This document shows positions 26,226 to 35,117 of a DNA stretch of 64,000 bases, one piece after another. This stretch comes from an uncultured Clostridia bacterium (GTDB taxonomy: Bacteria > Bacillota > Clostridia > TANB77 > CAG-508). The stretch lies in contig CAKPSX010000004.1 of the NCBI GenBank assembly GCA_934184665.1, positions 7,772 to 71,771 of the forward strand, in the 5' to 3' direction. Numbering within the stretch: the stretch's first letter is position 1; each line of letters starts with the position of its first letter. The notes under the pieces were generated by a model. That model was not told where the DNA came from. It ran no database searches and was given only the letters and a program-made list of their open reading frames with translations. The translations under genes and the position numbers were made by a program.

Positions 26226-26996
26226 TTGATTAACTTTATAATAAACACAATAAAAATATTATTTTTATTAGGATTTTTAGTGTTGATACATGAAGGCGGA
26301 CACTTTATTATTGCAAAATTATGCAAAGTAAAAGTAAATGAATTTTCAATTGGATTCGGGAAAAAACTTTTACAGAGACAGGGTAAAGAAACGAAATATA
26401 CACTTAGATTAATACCATTAGGTGGGTATGTTAGTATGGAAGGAGAGGATGAGGCTTCAGATAAAGAAGGCTCATTTTCAAAAGCAAGTCTTGGAAAAAG
26501 ATTCGCCATAGTACTTGCAGGAGCAACCGTAAATATACTATTTGGACTAATTGTATATTTTATAATAATAACAACAATTGGGATTCAATTCTCAGATCCA
26601 TCAAAAGATACTATATTAAACAGAATGTATTACGGTGCACAAGCAACAGGTACATTTATAGTGACAATAGCAGATAGCTTAAAAATGTTGTTCACAGGAG
26701 GAGTTGCAATAAATCAGATGGTAGGTATAGTTGGAATATCTGAAATCGTAGTAAAAACAAGTGGAATAATAAATTATATATATTTGATGGCAGTTATATC
26801 AGTTTCACTTGGAGTCACAAACTTATTACCAATACCAGCATTAGATGGAGGAAAAATAGTAATATTATTAATAGAAGCAATTAGAAAAAAACCTATGGCA
26901 ATTGAGACAGAAGCAAAAATTCAATTAATAGGATTTTCTATATTAATCGGGCTAACAATGCTTGTAACATATAATGACATTGTAAGAATTTTTTAG
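26226..26996 (+). CDS. rseP: RseP/RasP-type site-2 protease lacking the PDZ domain
   Basis: A membrane metalloprotease (M50) that cleaves within transmembrane helices of anti-sigma factors or signal peptides. The active site HEGGH is near residue 22. IPLGGYVSMEGEDEA and LLPIPALDGGKI (the NPDG-like metal ligand loop) complete the core. At 256 residues it is far shorter than RasP (about 420). The region between the second and third membrane segments, where PDZ domains normally sit, is only about 50 residues. The start is TTG, chosen from the AAGGGAGG site six bases upstream. It ends the frr operon together with the next gene. Loss of PDZ recalls SpoIVFB-type proteases, but the sequence around HEGGH follows the RseP subfamily. 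Confidence 0.85.
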   Translation: MINFIINTIKILFLLGFLVLIHEGGHFIIAKLCKVKVNEFSIGFGKKLLQRQGKETKYTLRLIPLGGYVSMEGEDEASDKEGSFSKASLGKRFAIVLAGATVNILFGLIVYFIIITTIGIQFSDPSKDTILNRMYYGAQATGTFIVTIADSLKMLFTGGVAINQMVGIVGISEIVVKTSGIINYIYLMAVISVSLGVTNLLPIPALDGGKIVILLIEAIRKKPMAIETEAKIQLIGFSILIGLTMLVTYNDIVRIF

Positions 26997-27065
26997 TCGA
27001 AAAATTGAAAAAAGTTGGGTAATATGGTATTATTATATAGAGTTATAAGGAAAAGGAGCAATAAA

Positions 27066-27707
27066 TTGGAAGAAATAATATATACAATAATAAAAGCAAT
27101 AGCATTTATTATACCAGGAAGTATAGTGACAAATATTACCAGAAGAGTAATACCAAAGAGCGAAAAAGAATATAACGAAAAGATATTAGAATATTTTATA
27201 TACAGCTTTTTGAATTTTTTCATATGGTCGATATTAATATTTAATATATATTCGAATATAGAAGTGTGGAAGCAACACTATATAGTATTGTGGATATTAT
27301 GTTTTATAATTATATTTTTAAGCCCAACAATTATTGCAATTATAGTGATATTGATTTCTCAAAAAGATGTAATAAAAAAAATATGTATTCATTTTAATTT
27401 ACCTTCAGTTGATGTTGAACCATCTGCATGGGATTTTAAATTTAAAGATATATCATCAGAATGGGTTATAGTCACATTAAAAAATGGAAAGATTGTACCA
27501 GGATATTTAGGAACATTATCATATATATCGCAAAATGAAAAAGAAAGGGATATATATATAAGCGAAGTATTTGAAATAGATAAAAATAAAAAATGGATAA
27601 AAAAGAAAAATACAGACGGAATATTGATAAAAGCAGATGAAATTAAATGTATTGAATTTTTTAAGGAGGGAAGTAAGGAGATTAAAAATGAAGAAAGAGA
27701 GTTATGA
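27066..27707 (+). CDS. DUF6338-like membrane protein
   Basis: A 213-residue protein. The N-terminal hydrophobic segment (IIKAIAFIIPGSIVTNI) and two more TM segments (about residues 45-70 and 75-105) precede a cytoplasmic beta-rich domain. That domain contains AWDFKFKDISSEWVIVTLKN, GYLGTLSYISQNEKERDIYI and ADEIKCIEFF. This pattern matches what I know of the DUF6338 family, whose function is not established. The TTG start is chosen because AAGGAG sits 7 bp upstream; the frame extends further but lacks a ribosome site. It uses TGA as stop, one of two in the window. It overlaps the following small gene by 20 bp. Confidence 0.65.
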   Translation: MEEIIYTIIKAIAFIIPGSIVTNITRRVIPKSEKEYNEKILEYFIYSFLNFFIWSILIFNIYSNIEVWKQHYIVLWILCFIIIFLSPTIIAIIVILISQKDVIKKICIHFNLPSVDVEPSAWDFKFKDISSEWVIVTLKNGKIVPGYLGTLSYISQNEKERDIYISEVFEIDKNKKWIKKKNTDGILIKADEIKCIEFFKEGSKEIKNEEREL

Positions 27708-27858
27708 AGGAAGAAAAAGAAGATTAAGCATACCTAGAAGATCAAGCATAAGAAGAAGACTAGAAAAAAGGTTACCCCGTGGATATCGACCTAAAGGAAA
27801 TGAAACTAGTACAGGAATAAACCCACCAAATAATAAAAACATAGAAAAAGGAATGTAA
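27688..27858 (+). CDS. Small, highly basic hypothetical protein
   Basis: A 56-residue product with about a third Arg/Lys (GRKRRLSIPRRSSIRRRLEK then RLPRGYRPKG) and a Pro/Asn-rich tail. It has an AAGGAG-type ribosome site inside the end of the preceding gene and ends just before a terminator. It could bind nucleic acid or the membrane surface. I do not recognise a family, and the length makes the call tentative. Confidence 0.5.
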   Translation: MKKESYEGRKRRLSIPRRSSIRRRLEKRLPRGYRPKGNETSTGINPPNNKNIEKGM

Positions 27859-27880
27859 TTAGATATTGTAAACAAAGAAG

Positions 27881-27905
27881 GCCATTCGTCTGAATGGCTT
27901 TTTGC
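27881..27905 (+). terminator. Terminator of the frr-rseP region
   Basis: GCCATTC / GAATGGC with loop GTCT, followed by TTTTT. The 28-kb gap after it (27906-28152) shows no gene. Confidence 0.85.
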
Positions 27906-28152
27906 GAAGCTCAGCATCTAGGTGGGAATAGTATTTAAAATAAATTTTAAAATAGTCATAAATTTCCTCTTTCATATAATCTTTTTATTTATAATAATTA
28001 TTTTTTTTTAAAAGTCAAGAAAAAATGATAATAATTTATTCTTAGCTATTATATTTTAAGGCATTACTTTATTTGATATATTTCATTATGAATAAAAAAT
28101 ACATGAATTCTGACAAAAAAACAAACAGTAAATTGAATTTACTGTTTAAATA

Positions 28153-28228
28153 TGGTCGAGGCGACAGGAATCGAACCTGCGACCTCATGGTCCCAAACCA
28201 CGCGCGCTACCAACTGCGCTACGCCTCG
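28153..28228 (-). tRNA. tRNA-Pro (anticodon UGG)
   Basis: A 76-nt reverse-strand cloverleaf including CCA. The acceptor is CGAGGCG/CGCCTCG and the D-stem GCGC/GCGC. The anticodon stem CGTGG/CCATG encloses loop TTTGGGA with anticodon TGG, and the T-arm is GCAGG-TTCGATT-CCTGT. A short forward reading frame across it is the familiar spurious antisense-tRNA ORF. Confidence 0.97.
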
Positions 28229-28257
28229 ATAAAAATCATATCCGACCAACGCTATAT

Positions 28258-28286
28258 ATAATAACACATTTAAAACATAATTTCAA
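28258..28286 (-). promoter_or_regulatory. Promoter of tRNA-Pro
   Basis: On the reverse strand TTGAAA and TATTAT are 17 bp apart, about 30 bp upstream of the tRNA 5' end. Confidence 0.6.
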
Positions 28287-28472
28287 GACTTTTTTATAAA
28301 AAAGTTGAAATACTATTGCAAAAAATTAAAATTGCAAGTATAATATAACATAGTTGTTGGATAAAGGCTATACAATTATAAGATTAATTATAATTATATA
28401 AATCTATATTATAGATAACAATACATGTACAGATTAGAAAAAATACAATGCCTACAACTAAAAATAAAATAT

Positions 28473-28549
28473 GCGCCTGTAGTTTAGCTGGATAGAATGG
28501 CAGGCTACGAACTTGCAGACCGGGGGTTCGAGTCCCTCCAGGCGCACCA
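28473..28549 (+). tRNA. tRNA-Arg (anticodon ACG)
   Basis: A 77-nt cloverleaf with encoded CCA. The acceptor is GCGCCTG/CAGGCGC, the anticodon loop CTACGAA gives anticodon ACG (A34 probably deaminated to inosine), and the T-arm is GGGGG-TTCGAGT-CCCTC. It reads the rare CGN Arg codons. The 28287-28472 stretch before it is AT-rich with no gene seen. Confidence 0.97.
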
Positions 28550-28556
28550 AATAATA

Positions 28557-28599
28557 AAACTCTGTAACACTGATAAAGCAGTGTTTTGCAGAGTTTTTA
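28557..28599 (+). terminator. Terminator of tRNA-Arg(ACG)
   Basis: AAACTCTG / CAGAGTTT with an inner CACTG/CAGTG stem, then TTTTTAC. The 28600-28752 stretch after it holds nothing I can name. Confidence 0.85.
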
Positions 28600-28752
28600 C
28601 TTTTGTAATTAATTTAATAGTCATGCAGTAAGGTTTTTATAATTCAAATTCTCTTATATTGAAAAATGGCTTGTTTTATGATATAAAATATAAAAATAAA
28701 TAGTAATTTAGCGAACAATTATTAGCAAGAAAACTTACGGAAAAGAGGGAGT

Positions 28753-29232
28753 ATGCAAGATAAAAATATAGGATTTACAATAGGAAAATTTGCACCATTG
28801 CATAAAGGACATCAGCTGTTAATAGAAACAGCTTTAAAAGAAATGGATGAAATGTATGTAGTTATATATGATACTGATATTATAGATATTAATGTAAAAC
28901 AAAGAGCTAATTGGATAAAACAACTATATCCAGATGTTCATATTATTTATGCATATAATAGTCCAAAAAAATATGGACTTGATGATGAAAGTGTAAAAAT
29001 TCAAATGGAATATTTATCGGAATTAATAAAGGATATTCCTGTAACATATTTCTATAGTAGCGAGTTATATGGAGAAAAAGTCGCAAATTATCTAAACATA
29101 AGAAACAGAATTGTTGATTTAGAGAGAAAACAGATTCCAATTAGCTCAACAATGGTAAGAAAGAATTATGAAGAAAATTCAAAATATATTGAGAATTTTA
29201 TATATTCAGATTTAAATAAAAGAACAAAATAG
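28753..29232 (+). CDS. NadR-like nicotinamide-nucleotide adenylyltransferase
   Basis: A 159-residue nucleotidyltransferase-fold protein. The N-terminal IGFTIGKFAPLHKGHQLLIE holds the HxGH active-site motif (HKGH near residue 17), and the C-terminal PISSTMVR corresponds to the ISSTxxR motif. It most resembles the NMN adenylyltransferase domain of NadR, which makes NAD from nicotinamide mononucleotide and ATP. The kinase domain of NadR is absent. GAGGGAG is the ribosome site. A TetR regulator gene follows 10 bp later. Another adenylyl- or cytidylyltransferase activity cannot be excluded. Confidence 0.75.
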   Translation: MQDKNIGFTIGKFAPLHKGHQLLIETALKEMDEMYVVIYDTDIIDINVKQRANWIKQLYPDVHIIYAYNSPKKYGLDDESVKIQMEYLSELIKDIPVTYFYSSELYGEKVANYLNIRNRIVDLERKQIPISSTMVRKNYEENSKYIENFIYSDLNKRTK

Positions 29233-29242
29233 AGGTGATAAA

Positions 29243-29809
29243 ATGTCAGAAATAACAAAAAAGGCTTTGGCGGCATCATTAAAAAAATTACTTTCAAAAA
29301 ATGAATTATCTAAAATAACAATTTCAAATATTACAAATGACTGTGGTGTAAATAGACAAACTTTTTATTATCATTTTAAAGATGTATATGATTTATTGGA
29401 GTGGATATATTTAAACGAAGTAATTCAATCAATGGATGAAAAAGATATATATAATACATGGCAACAGGGACTTTTGTCTATTTTTGAATATATATTAGAT
29501 AATAAAGAATTCGTAAAAAATACATATAATTCTGTTAGTAGAGAGTTCTTTTTAAGATTTATATATAAGCAAACAGCAGGCTTATTAATGAATATAATAG
29601 AAGAAAAATCAAAGAAACTAAAAGTTAAAGAAGAAGATAAAAAGTTTATAGCAAATTTCTATAAATATGGATTTGTTGGGATAGTCCAAGATTGGATTGA
29701 AAATGGAATGAAAGAAAATCCTAATGATATAATTGAAAAATTAAATAGTGTAATAGATGGTAGTTTTGAAAATGCATTAGAAAATTTAGACAAAACATAT
29801 AAAATGTAA
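29243..29809 (+). CDS. TetR/AcrR-family transcriptional regulator
   Basis: A 188-residue DNA-binding protein. The N-terminal helix-turn-helix (ISNITNDCGVNRQTFYYHFKDVYDLLEWIY, about residues 23-55) is classic TetR with the FYYHF recognition helix end. The C-terminal ligand-binding region resembles the DhaS-type subfamily. It sits between a NadR-like gene and the oleate hydratase gene, in the same direction. It may repress ohyA in response to fatty acids (inference from position). I found no convincing palindrome in the 90-bp gap. Confidence 0.85.
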   Translation: MSEITKKALAASLKKLLSKNELSKITISNITNDCGVNRQTFYYHFKDVYDLLEWIYLNEVIQSMDEKDIYNTWQQGLLSIFEYILDNKEFVKNTYNSVSREFFLRFIYKQTAGLLMNIIEEKSKKLKVKEEDKKFIANFYKYGFVGIVQDWIENGMKENPNDIIEKLNSVIDGSFENALENLDKTYKM

Positions 29810-29839
29810 AAAAATTATACATATATTTTTCTTTGTTTA

Positions 29840-29869
29840 TTGCCAAATTTTTAATATTATTTTTATAAT
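29840..29869 (+). promoter_or_regulatory. Promoter of the oleate hydratase gene
   Basis: TTGCCA and TATAAT with an 18-bp spacer, 32 bp before the ATG. Confidence 0.55.
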
Positions 29870-29900
29870 ATATCATAATAATAACGAAGGAGGAAATATT

Positions 29901-31676
29901 ATGTATTATAGTAGTGGAAATTATGAAGCTTTTGCAAGACCTAAAAAGCCAAAAGATGTAGATAAAAAGTCTGCATATATTGTGGGCTCTGGACTAGCGG
30001 CATTAGCAGCAGCATGCTTTTTAGTTCGTGACGGACAAATGAAAGGTGAAAGAGTTCACATTTTAGAAAAAGAACCAATTCCTGGAGGAGCTTGTGATGG
30101 ATATTTATATGATGGGTTAGGATATGTAATGCGTGGAGGTAGAGAAATGGATAACCACTTTGAATGTATGTGGGATTTATTCCGTTCTATACCATCAATA
30201 GAGACAGAAGGAGTAAGTGTATTAGATGAATATTATTGGTTAAATAAGGAAGATCCAAACTATTCATTAATGAGAGCTACAATAAACAGAGGTGAAGATG
30301 CTCATACAGATAAAAAGTTTGAACTATCAGATAAAGGCGCAATGGAAATAATGAAATTGTTTTTTACACCAGATGAAAAATTGTATGATAAAAAAATTAC
30401 AGATTACTTTGATGATGAAGTTTTAAATTCAAATTTTTGGTTGTACTGGCGCACAATGTTTGCATTTGAAAATTGGCACAGTGCATTAGAAATGAAATTA
30501 TATATAAAACGTTTTATACACCATGTTGGAGGATTACCAGACTTTACAGCGCTAAGATTTACAAAGTATAATCAATATGAATCAATGATACTTCCAATGG
30601 TGAAATATCTTGAAAGTTTTGGAGTTCAATTCCATTATGGAGTAAAAGTTGAAAATATTGAATTTGAAATTAAAGATGATAAAAAACTAGCCAAAAGAAT
30701 AGTTATTCTTCGTGATGGAACAGAAGATCATATTGATTTATTAGAAGATGACTTAGTATTTATAACAAATGGAGGGTGTGTTGAAAATTCTTCATTAGGT
30801 AGTCAAAATGAGCCTGCACCATTTAATACAGAAATTAAACCAGGTGGAGGATGGGATATGTGGCGTAAAATTGCTGTACAAGATTCAGCTTTTGGAAATC
30901 CAGATAAATTCTGTTACGACCCAGAACAAAGCAATTGGATGAGTGCAACAGTAACAACTTTAGATAATCGTATTCCACCATATGTTCAAAAAATTTGTAA
31001 AAGAGATCCATTTACAGGAAAAGTTGTAACAGGGGGAATAGTTACAGTTAAAGATTCTAACTGGCTATTAAGTTGGACATTTAATAGACAACCTCAATTT
31101 AGAAGTCAACCAAAAGGCCAATTAGTAGGATGGATTTATGGGCTATTTAGTGATAAACCTGGAAATTATGTAAAAAAGGCAATGAGAGATTGTACGGGTA
31201 AAGAAATATGTATGGAATGGCTATATCATTTAGGAGTGCCAGAAAATCAAATTGAAGAGATGGCAGAAAATAGTGCAAATACAATTCCTTGTATGATGCC
31301 ATATATTACAGCATTCTTTATGCCAAGAGCAGCAGGAGATAGACCATTAGTAGTTCCAGAAGGAAGTAAAAACTTTGCCTTTTTAGGTCAGTTTGCTGAA
31401 ACAAAAAGAGATACAATATTTACAACAGAGTACTCAATCCGTACTGCAATGGAAGCGGTTTATACATTATTAGATATAGATCGTGGCGTACCAGAAGTTT
31501 GGGGTAGTGTGTATGACATTAGAGATTTATTAAATGCGACGGTTCAACTACAAGATGGAAAAAAGATTACAGACATGAACTTAGGATTAAAAGAGAAAAT
31601 TGCACTAAAAGAAGTTATTAAAAAGATTGAAGGAACTGATATAGAAAAACTTTTAAAAGAGCATAATGTAATTTAA
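29901..31676 (+). CDS. ohyA: Oleate hydratase (MCRA family, FAD-dependent)
   Basis: Adds water across the cis-9 double bond of oleic and linoleic acids, giving 10-hydroxy fatty acids; in gut bacteria it detoxifies unsaturated fatty acids. The 591-residue chain (family about 565-590) has the Rossmann FAD motif GSGLAALAAACFLVRDG (about residues 28-45). LEKEPIPGGACDGY and GGREMDNHFECMWDLFRSIP form the substrate and flavin region. The later family motifs NSNFWLYWRTMFAFE and FAFLGQFAETKRDTIFTTEYS are also present. GAAGGAGG precedes the ATG. It is preceded by a TetR gene and followed by a long inverted repeat. Confidence 0.96.
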   Translation: MYYSSGNYEAFARPKKPKDVDKKSAYIVGSGLAALAAACFLVRDGQMKGERVHILEKEPIPGGACDGYLYDGLGYVMRGGREMDNHFECMWDLFRSIPSIETEGVSVLDEYYWLNKEDPNYSLMRATINRGEDAHTDKKFELSDKGAMEIMKLFFTPDEKLYDKKITDYFDDEVLNSNFWLYWRTMFAFENWHSALEMKLYIKRFIHHVGGLPDFTALRFTKYNQYESMILPMVKYLESFGVQFHYGVKVENIEFEIKDDKKLAKRIVILRDGTEDHIDLLEDDLVFITNGGCVENSSLGSQNEPAPFNTEIKPGGGWDMWRKIAVQDSAFGNPDKFCYDPEQSNWMSATVTTLDNRIPPYVQKICKRDPFTGKVVTGGIVTVKDSNWLLSWTFNRQPQFRSQPKGQLVGWIYGLFSDKPGNYVKKAMRDCTGKEICMEWLYHLGVPENQIEEMAENSANTIPCMMPYITAFFMPRAAGDRPLVVPEGSKNFAFLGQFAETKRDTIFTTEYSIRTAMEAVYTLLDIDRGVPEVWGSVYDIRDLLNATVQLQDGKKITDMNLGLKEKIALKEVIKKIEGTDIEKLLKEHNVI

Positions 31677-31704
31677 TTGAATAAAAAGAAATATGACAAA
31701 AAAG

Positions 31705-31745
31705 TCAAAATTAATGGTATTGAATTTCTTTACCATTAATTTTGA
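31705..31745. terminator. Perfect 15-bp inverted repeat after ohyA
   Basis: TCAAAATTAATGGTA and TACCATTAATTTTGA flank an 11-nt loop. No T-run follows the downstream arm, so it may be a non-canonical terminator or an operator for the next gene. Confidence 0.55.
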
Positions 31746-31849
31746 TATGATAGTTTAAAAATATAAATTAAAAGTATTTGAATTAAAAATAATAAGTAAT
31801 AATAATTATAGTGAGTTCATAATAATAAAATAAAAAAGGAGAAGTAAAA

Positions 31850-33205
31850 ATGGGAACAATAAAAAACAAAGCAATTGAAATAGCAATTAAACAAGGGTTT
31901 AATAAAGTAAAAGAGAACCCTGACGAAAATTTACCTAAAATGGTGGACATCGTCAAAAAATTCGATAAAGATGATATGTGGGCTAAACAATATGATTTTA
32001 TGGATAAAGTGACAAAAGATGAAAATAATAATTGGAACCAATATATTAAAAATATATTGCAAGATGTTGATGATGATATAATAGAAAAATTTTTATGTAA
32101 TTTTATTATAAATTCGGCCATAAATGGAATATCAAAAAATCATGAAATAAAAGAAAAAGAAAAATGTGGTGCTCCATGGGCGATAGTTATGGATCCTACT
32201 ACAGCTTGCAATATGAAATGTACAGGTTGTTGGGCAGCTGATTATGGTAAGAGTTTAAACTTAGGTTATGATTTAATGGACAAAATTGTAACAGAAGGAA
32301 AAGAAATTGGTTGCTATTGGTATCTATTTACTGGAGGAGAACCATTAGTAAAAAAAGATGAGATATTAAAATTATGCCAAAAACACAATGATTGTATATT
32401 TGTAGCATTTACAAATGCTACTTTAATAGATGAAGATTTTGTGAAAAAAGTAAAAGAAGTTGGAAATTTATCTTTTTCTATAAGTGTTGAAGGAACAGAA
32501 GAAACAACAGATTCTAGAAGAGGAAAAGGTGCTTATCAAAAAGTAATGAAAGCAATGGATTTATTAAAAGAAAATAAAATTTTATTTGGATTTTCAACCT
32601 GTGCTACTTCATTAAATGCGGAATATATAATGAGTGAAAAATATTTTGATAAAATGATAGAAAAAGGATGTAAATATGGTTGGTTCTTTAATTATATGCC
32701 AGTAGGATGTGGAGCTGATACAAAACTTTTAACAACACCAGAACAGAGAGAAGAAATGTATTATAAATTGGCTGAATATAGAAAAACAAAGCCAATCTTC
32801 ACAGTTGATTTTTGGAATGATGGAAGATTTGTTGGTGGTTGTATTGCAGGTGGAAAACACTACATGCATATTAATGCAAATGGAGACGTAGAACCATGTG
32901 TATTTATTCACTATTCAAATGCAAATATTAAGGATATGAGTTTATTAGAAACATTGAAACAACCTATATTCAAAGAATATCAAAAGAATCAACCATTCAG
33001 TGATAATCTATTAAGACCATGTCCATTATTAGATAATGAAGGGAAATTAGCAGAAATGGTATGTAGATGTGGTGCACATTCAACAGATTTAGCTCATCCT
33101 GAAAATGTAAATGATTTATGTAGCAAATGTCATGAGATATCAGGAGATTGGAAAGTTACAGCTGATAAATTATGGGAAGCAGAAGGACATGAGGTTCAGA
33201 AATAA
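31850..33205 (+). CDS. Radical SAM protein with SPASM-like C-terminus
   Basis: A 451-residue enzyme of unknown substrate. After an N-terminal helical region of about 105 residues comes the radical SAM core with CNMKCTGCWAADYG (C-x3-C-x2-C, near residue 119), FTGGEPLVKKDEIL and FSISVEGTEETTDSRRG. The C-terminal part is Cys-rich (GGCIAGGKHYMHINANGDVE, CVFIHYS, CPLLDNEG, VCRCGAHS, CSKCHEIS), indicating auxiliary iron-sulfur clusters of the SPASM or Twitch type. AAAAGGAG precedes the ATG. It stands alone between ohyA and aspS; no small precursor peptide gene is adjacent. Confidence 0.85.
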   Translation: MGTIKNKAIEIAIKQGFNKVKENPDENLPKMVDIVKKFDKDDMWAKQYDFMDKVTKDENNNWNQYIKNILQDVDDDIIEKFLCNFIINSAINGISKNHEIKEKEKCGAPWAIVMDPTTACNMKCTGCWAADYGKSLNLGYDLMDKIVTEGKEIGCYWYLFTGGEPLVKKDEILKLCQKHNDCIFVAFTNATLIDEDFVKKVKEVGNLSFSISVEGTEETTDSRRGKGAYQKVMKAMDLLKENKILFGFSTCATSLNAEYIMSEKYFDKMIEKGCKYGWFFNYMPVGCGADTKLLTTPEQREEMYYKLAEYRKTKPIFTVDFWNDGRFVGGCIAGGKHYMHINANGDVEPCVFIHYSNANIKDMSLLETLKQPIFKEYQKNQPFSDNLLRPCPLLDNEGKLAEMVCRCGAHSTDLAHPENVNDLCSKCHEISGDWKVTADKLWEAEGHEVQK

Positions 33206-33314
33206 AAATTAAAAGTTGATATTCCCCAAATGATAGATAGATACTTGACAATTCTACCAATTGGAAGTATACTAAAAGAGCTAAAAAAGAGAAAAAAGCA
33301 ATGGAGGAATTGAT

Positions 33315-35063
33315 ATGTATAGAACACATAATTTGGGAGAATTAAACATAAAAAATGTCGGAGAAAAAGTAGAACTATCAGGATGGATACAAAAAATCCG
33401 TAATTTAGGTGGAATGATTTTTATAGACTTAAGAGACGAATTCGGAATAACACAAATAGTAATAAATGAAGAAACTCTACAAGAACAAGCAAAAGAGTTC
33501 ACAACAGAAAGTTGTATCCACATATATGGAGAAGTTGTGGAAAGAAGTAGCAAAAATCCTAAAATGGCAACAGGAGAAATAGAAGTCGTAGCAAATAAAT
33601 TAGAAATATTAGGCAAATGTAAAAATGTGTTACCATTTGAGATAAATACAGACCAAGATGTTAGAGAAGACTTAAGATTAGAATATAGATTTCTAGACTT
33701 AAGAAATAAAAAGTTACATGATTCAATTTTGCTACGTTCAAAAGTATTAAAAACTTTAAGAGATAAAATGGATGAACTTGGATTTACAGAAATACAAACA
33801 CCAATACTTGCAAACTCATCACCAGAAGGAGCAAGAGACTATTTAGTACCAAGTAGATTAAATCCAGGAGAATTTTACGCACTACCACAAGCACCACAAC
33901 AATTCAAACAATTATTGATGGTAAGTGGATTTAATAAATATTTTCAAATAGCACCATGTTTCAGAGATGAAGACCCTAGAGCTGATAGAGCACCAGGAGA
34001 ATTTTATCAATTAGATTTTGAAATGAGTTTTGCAACACAAAATGATGTTTTAAGTGTAATGGAACAAGTTGTAACACATACATTCAAAAAACATACAACC
34101 TGGAAAGTAGATGAAGGTCCATTTGTGCGTATTCCATATAAAGAAGCAATGGAAAAATACGGCATAGATAAACCAGATTTAAGAAATCCACTAATAATAC
34201 AAGATGTAACAGATGTATTTAAAAATGTAGAATTTAATGCATTTAAAGATAAAACAGTAAAAGCAATAGTAGTACCAAATGGTGCAGAACAAGGAAGAAA
34301 ATTCTTTGATAAAATGACAGAGTTTGCTACAACAGATGAAGTTGGAGCCAAAGGTTTAGCATGGACTAAGTTTGAAAAAGACGGAACAGTTCAAGGTGGA
34401 ATAGCTAAATTTATAACAGAAGAAGCAAAAGAAAAACTTGAAAATGAATTTGGAGTAAAAGCAGGAGATAGCATATTCTTTATAGCAGATGAATTCCACA
34501 AAGCACAGAAAATTGCAGGTCTTGTGAGAATAGAACTTGGTAAAAAACTTGATTTATTAGAAAAAGATACATATAGATTCTGCTTTATTGTAGATTTTCC
34601 AATGTATGAACTATCAGATGAAGGAACAATAGATTTCTGTCACAATCCATTTTCAATGCCACAAGGTGGATTAGAAGCACTAGAGACAAAAAATCCACTA
34701 GATGTATTAGCATATCAATTTGATATGGTATGCAATGGATATGAAACTGCATCAGGAGCGGTAAGAAATCATAATCCAGAAACAATGGTAAAAGCATTTG
34801 AAATAGCAGGTTATACAGAAGAAGATGTAAAAACAAGGTTTGGAGCATTATATAATGCATTCCAATATGGAACTCCACCACATGCAGGTGCAGCACCTGG
34901 TATAGATAGATTAATAATGCTAATAGCTGATTCAACAAATATCAGAGAAGTTATAGCATTCCCTAAAAATAAAAGAGCAAGAGACTTATTAATGAGAGCA
35001 CCATCAAAAGTTACAAAACAACAATTAGATGAAGTACATATACAATTAAAAGAAGAAGAGTAG
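33315..35063 (+). CDS. aspS: Aspartyl-tRNA synthetase
   Basis: Class II synthetase charging tRNA-Asp. The 582-residue bacterial-type chain has an N-terminal OB-fold anticodon-binding domain (VELSGWIQKIRNLGGMIFID). Motif 2 reads FRDEDPRADRAPGEFYQLD, the GAD insertion domain spans about residues 290-410, and motif 3 is GAAPGIDRLIMLI. YLVPSRLNPGEFYALPQAPQ is the flipping-loop region characteristic of AspRS. GGAGGAATTG is the ribosome site. Whether it is discriminating or also charges tRNA-Asn cannot be decided here; gatCAB is not in the window. Confidence 0.97.
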   Translation: MYRTHNLGELNIKNVGEKVELSGWIQKIRNLGGMIFIDLRDEFGITQIVINEETLQEQAKEFTTESCIHIYGEVVERSSKNPKMATGEIEVVANKLEILGKCKNVLPFEINTDQDVREDLRLEYRFLDLRNKKLHDSILLRSKVLKTLRDKMDELGFTEIQTPILANSSPEGARDYLVPSRLNPGEFYALPQAPQQFKQLLMVSGFNKYFQIAPCFRDEDPRADRAPGEFYQLDFEMSFATQNDVLSVMEQVVTHTFKKHTTWKVDEGPFVRIPYKEAMEKYGIDKPDLRNPLIIQDVTDVFKNVEFNAFKDKTVKAIVVPNGAEQGRKFFDKMTEFATTDEVGAKGLAWTKFEKDGTVQGGIAKFITEEAKEKLENEFGVKAGDSIFFIADEFHKAQKIAGLVRIELGKKLDLLEKDTYRFCFIVDFPMYELSDEGTIDFCHNPFSMPQGGLEALETKNPLDVLAYQFDMVCNGYETASGAVRNHNPETMVKAFEIAGYTEEDVKTRFGALYNAFQYGTPPHAGAAPGIDRLIMLIADSTNIREVIAFPKNKRARDLLMRAPSKVTKQQLDEVHIQLKEEE

Positions 35064-35082
35064 ACATAAATGTAAAAATTGC

Positions 35083-35111
35083 TTTACAAAAAAATTAAAT
35101 GATGCTATAAT
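35083..35111 (+). promoter_or_regulatory. Promoter of the T-box-pheST operon
   Basis: TTTACA and TATAAT with a 17-bp spacer, just ahead of the T-box leader. Confidence 0.6.
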
Positions 35112-35117
35112 AATTAA

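Noticed and set aside
28073..28261. Forward reading frame containing GDRNRTCDLMVPNHARYQLR
   Set aside because: This is the antisense translation of tRNA-Pro, a well-known spurious ORF pattern; the tRNA fold is complete.
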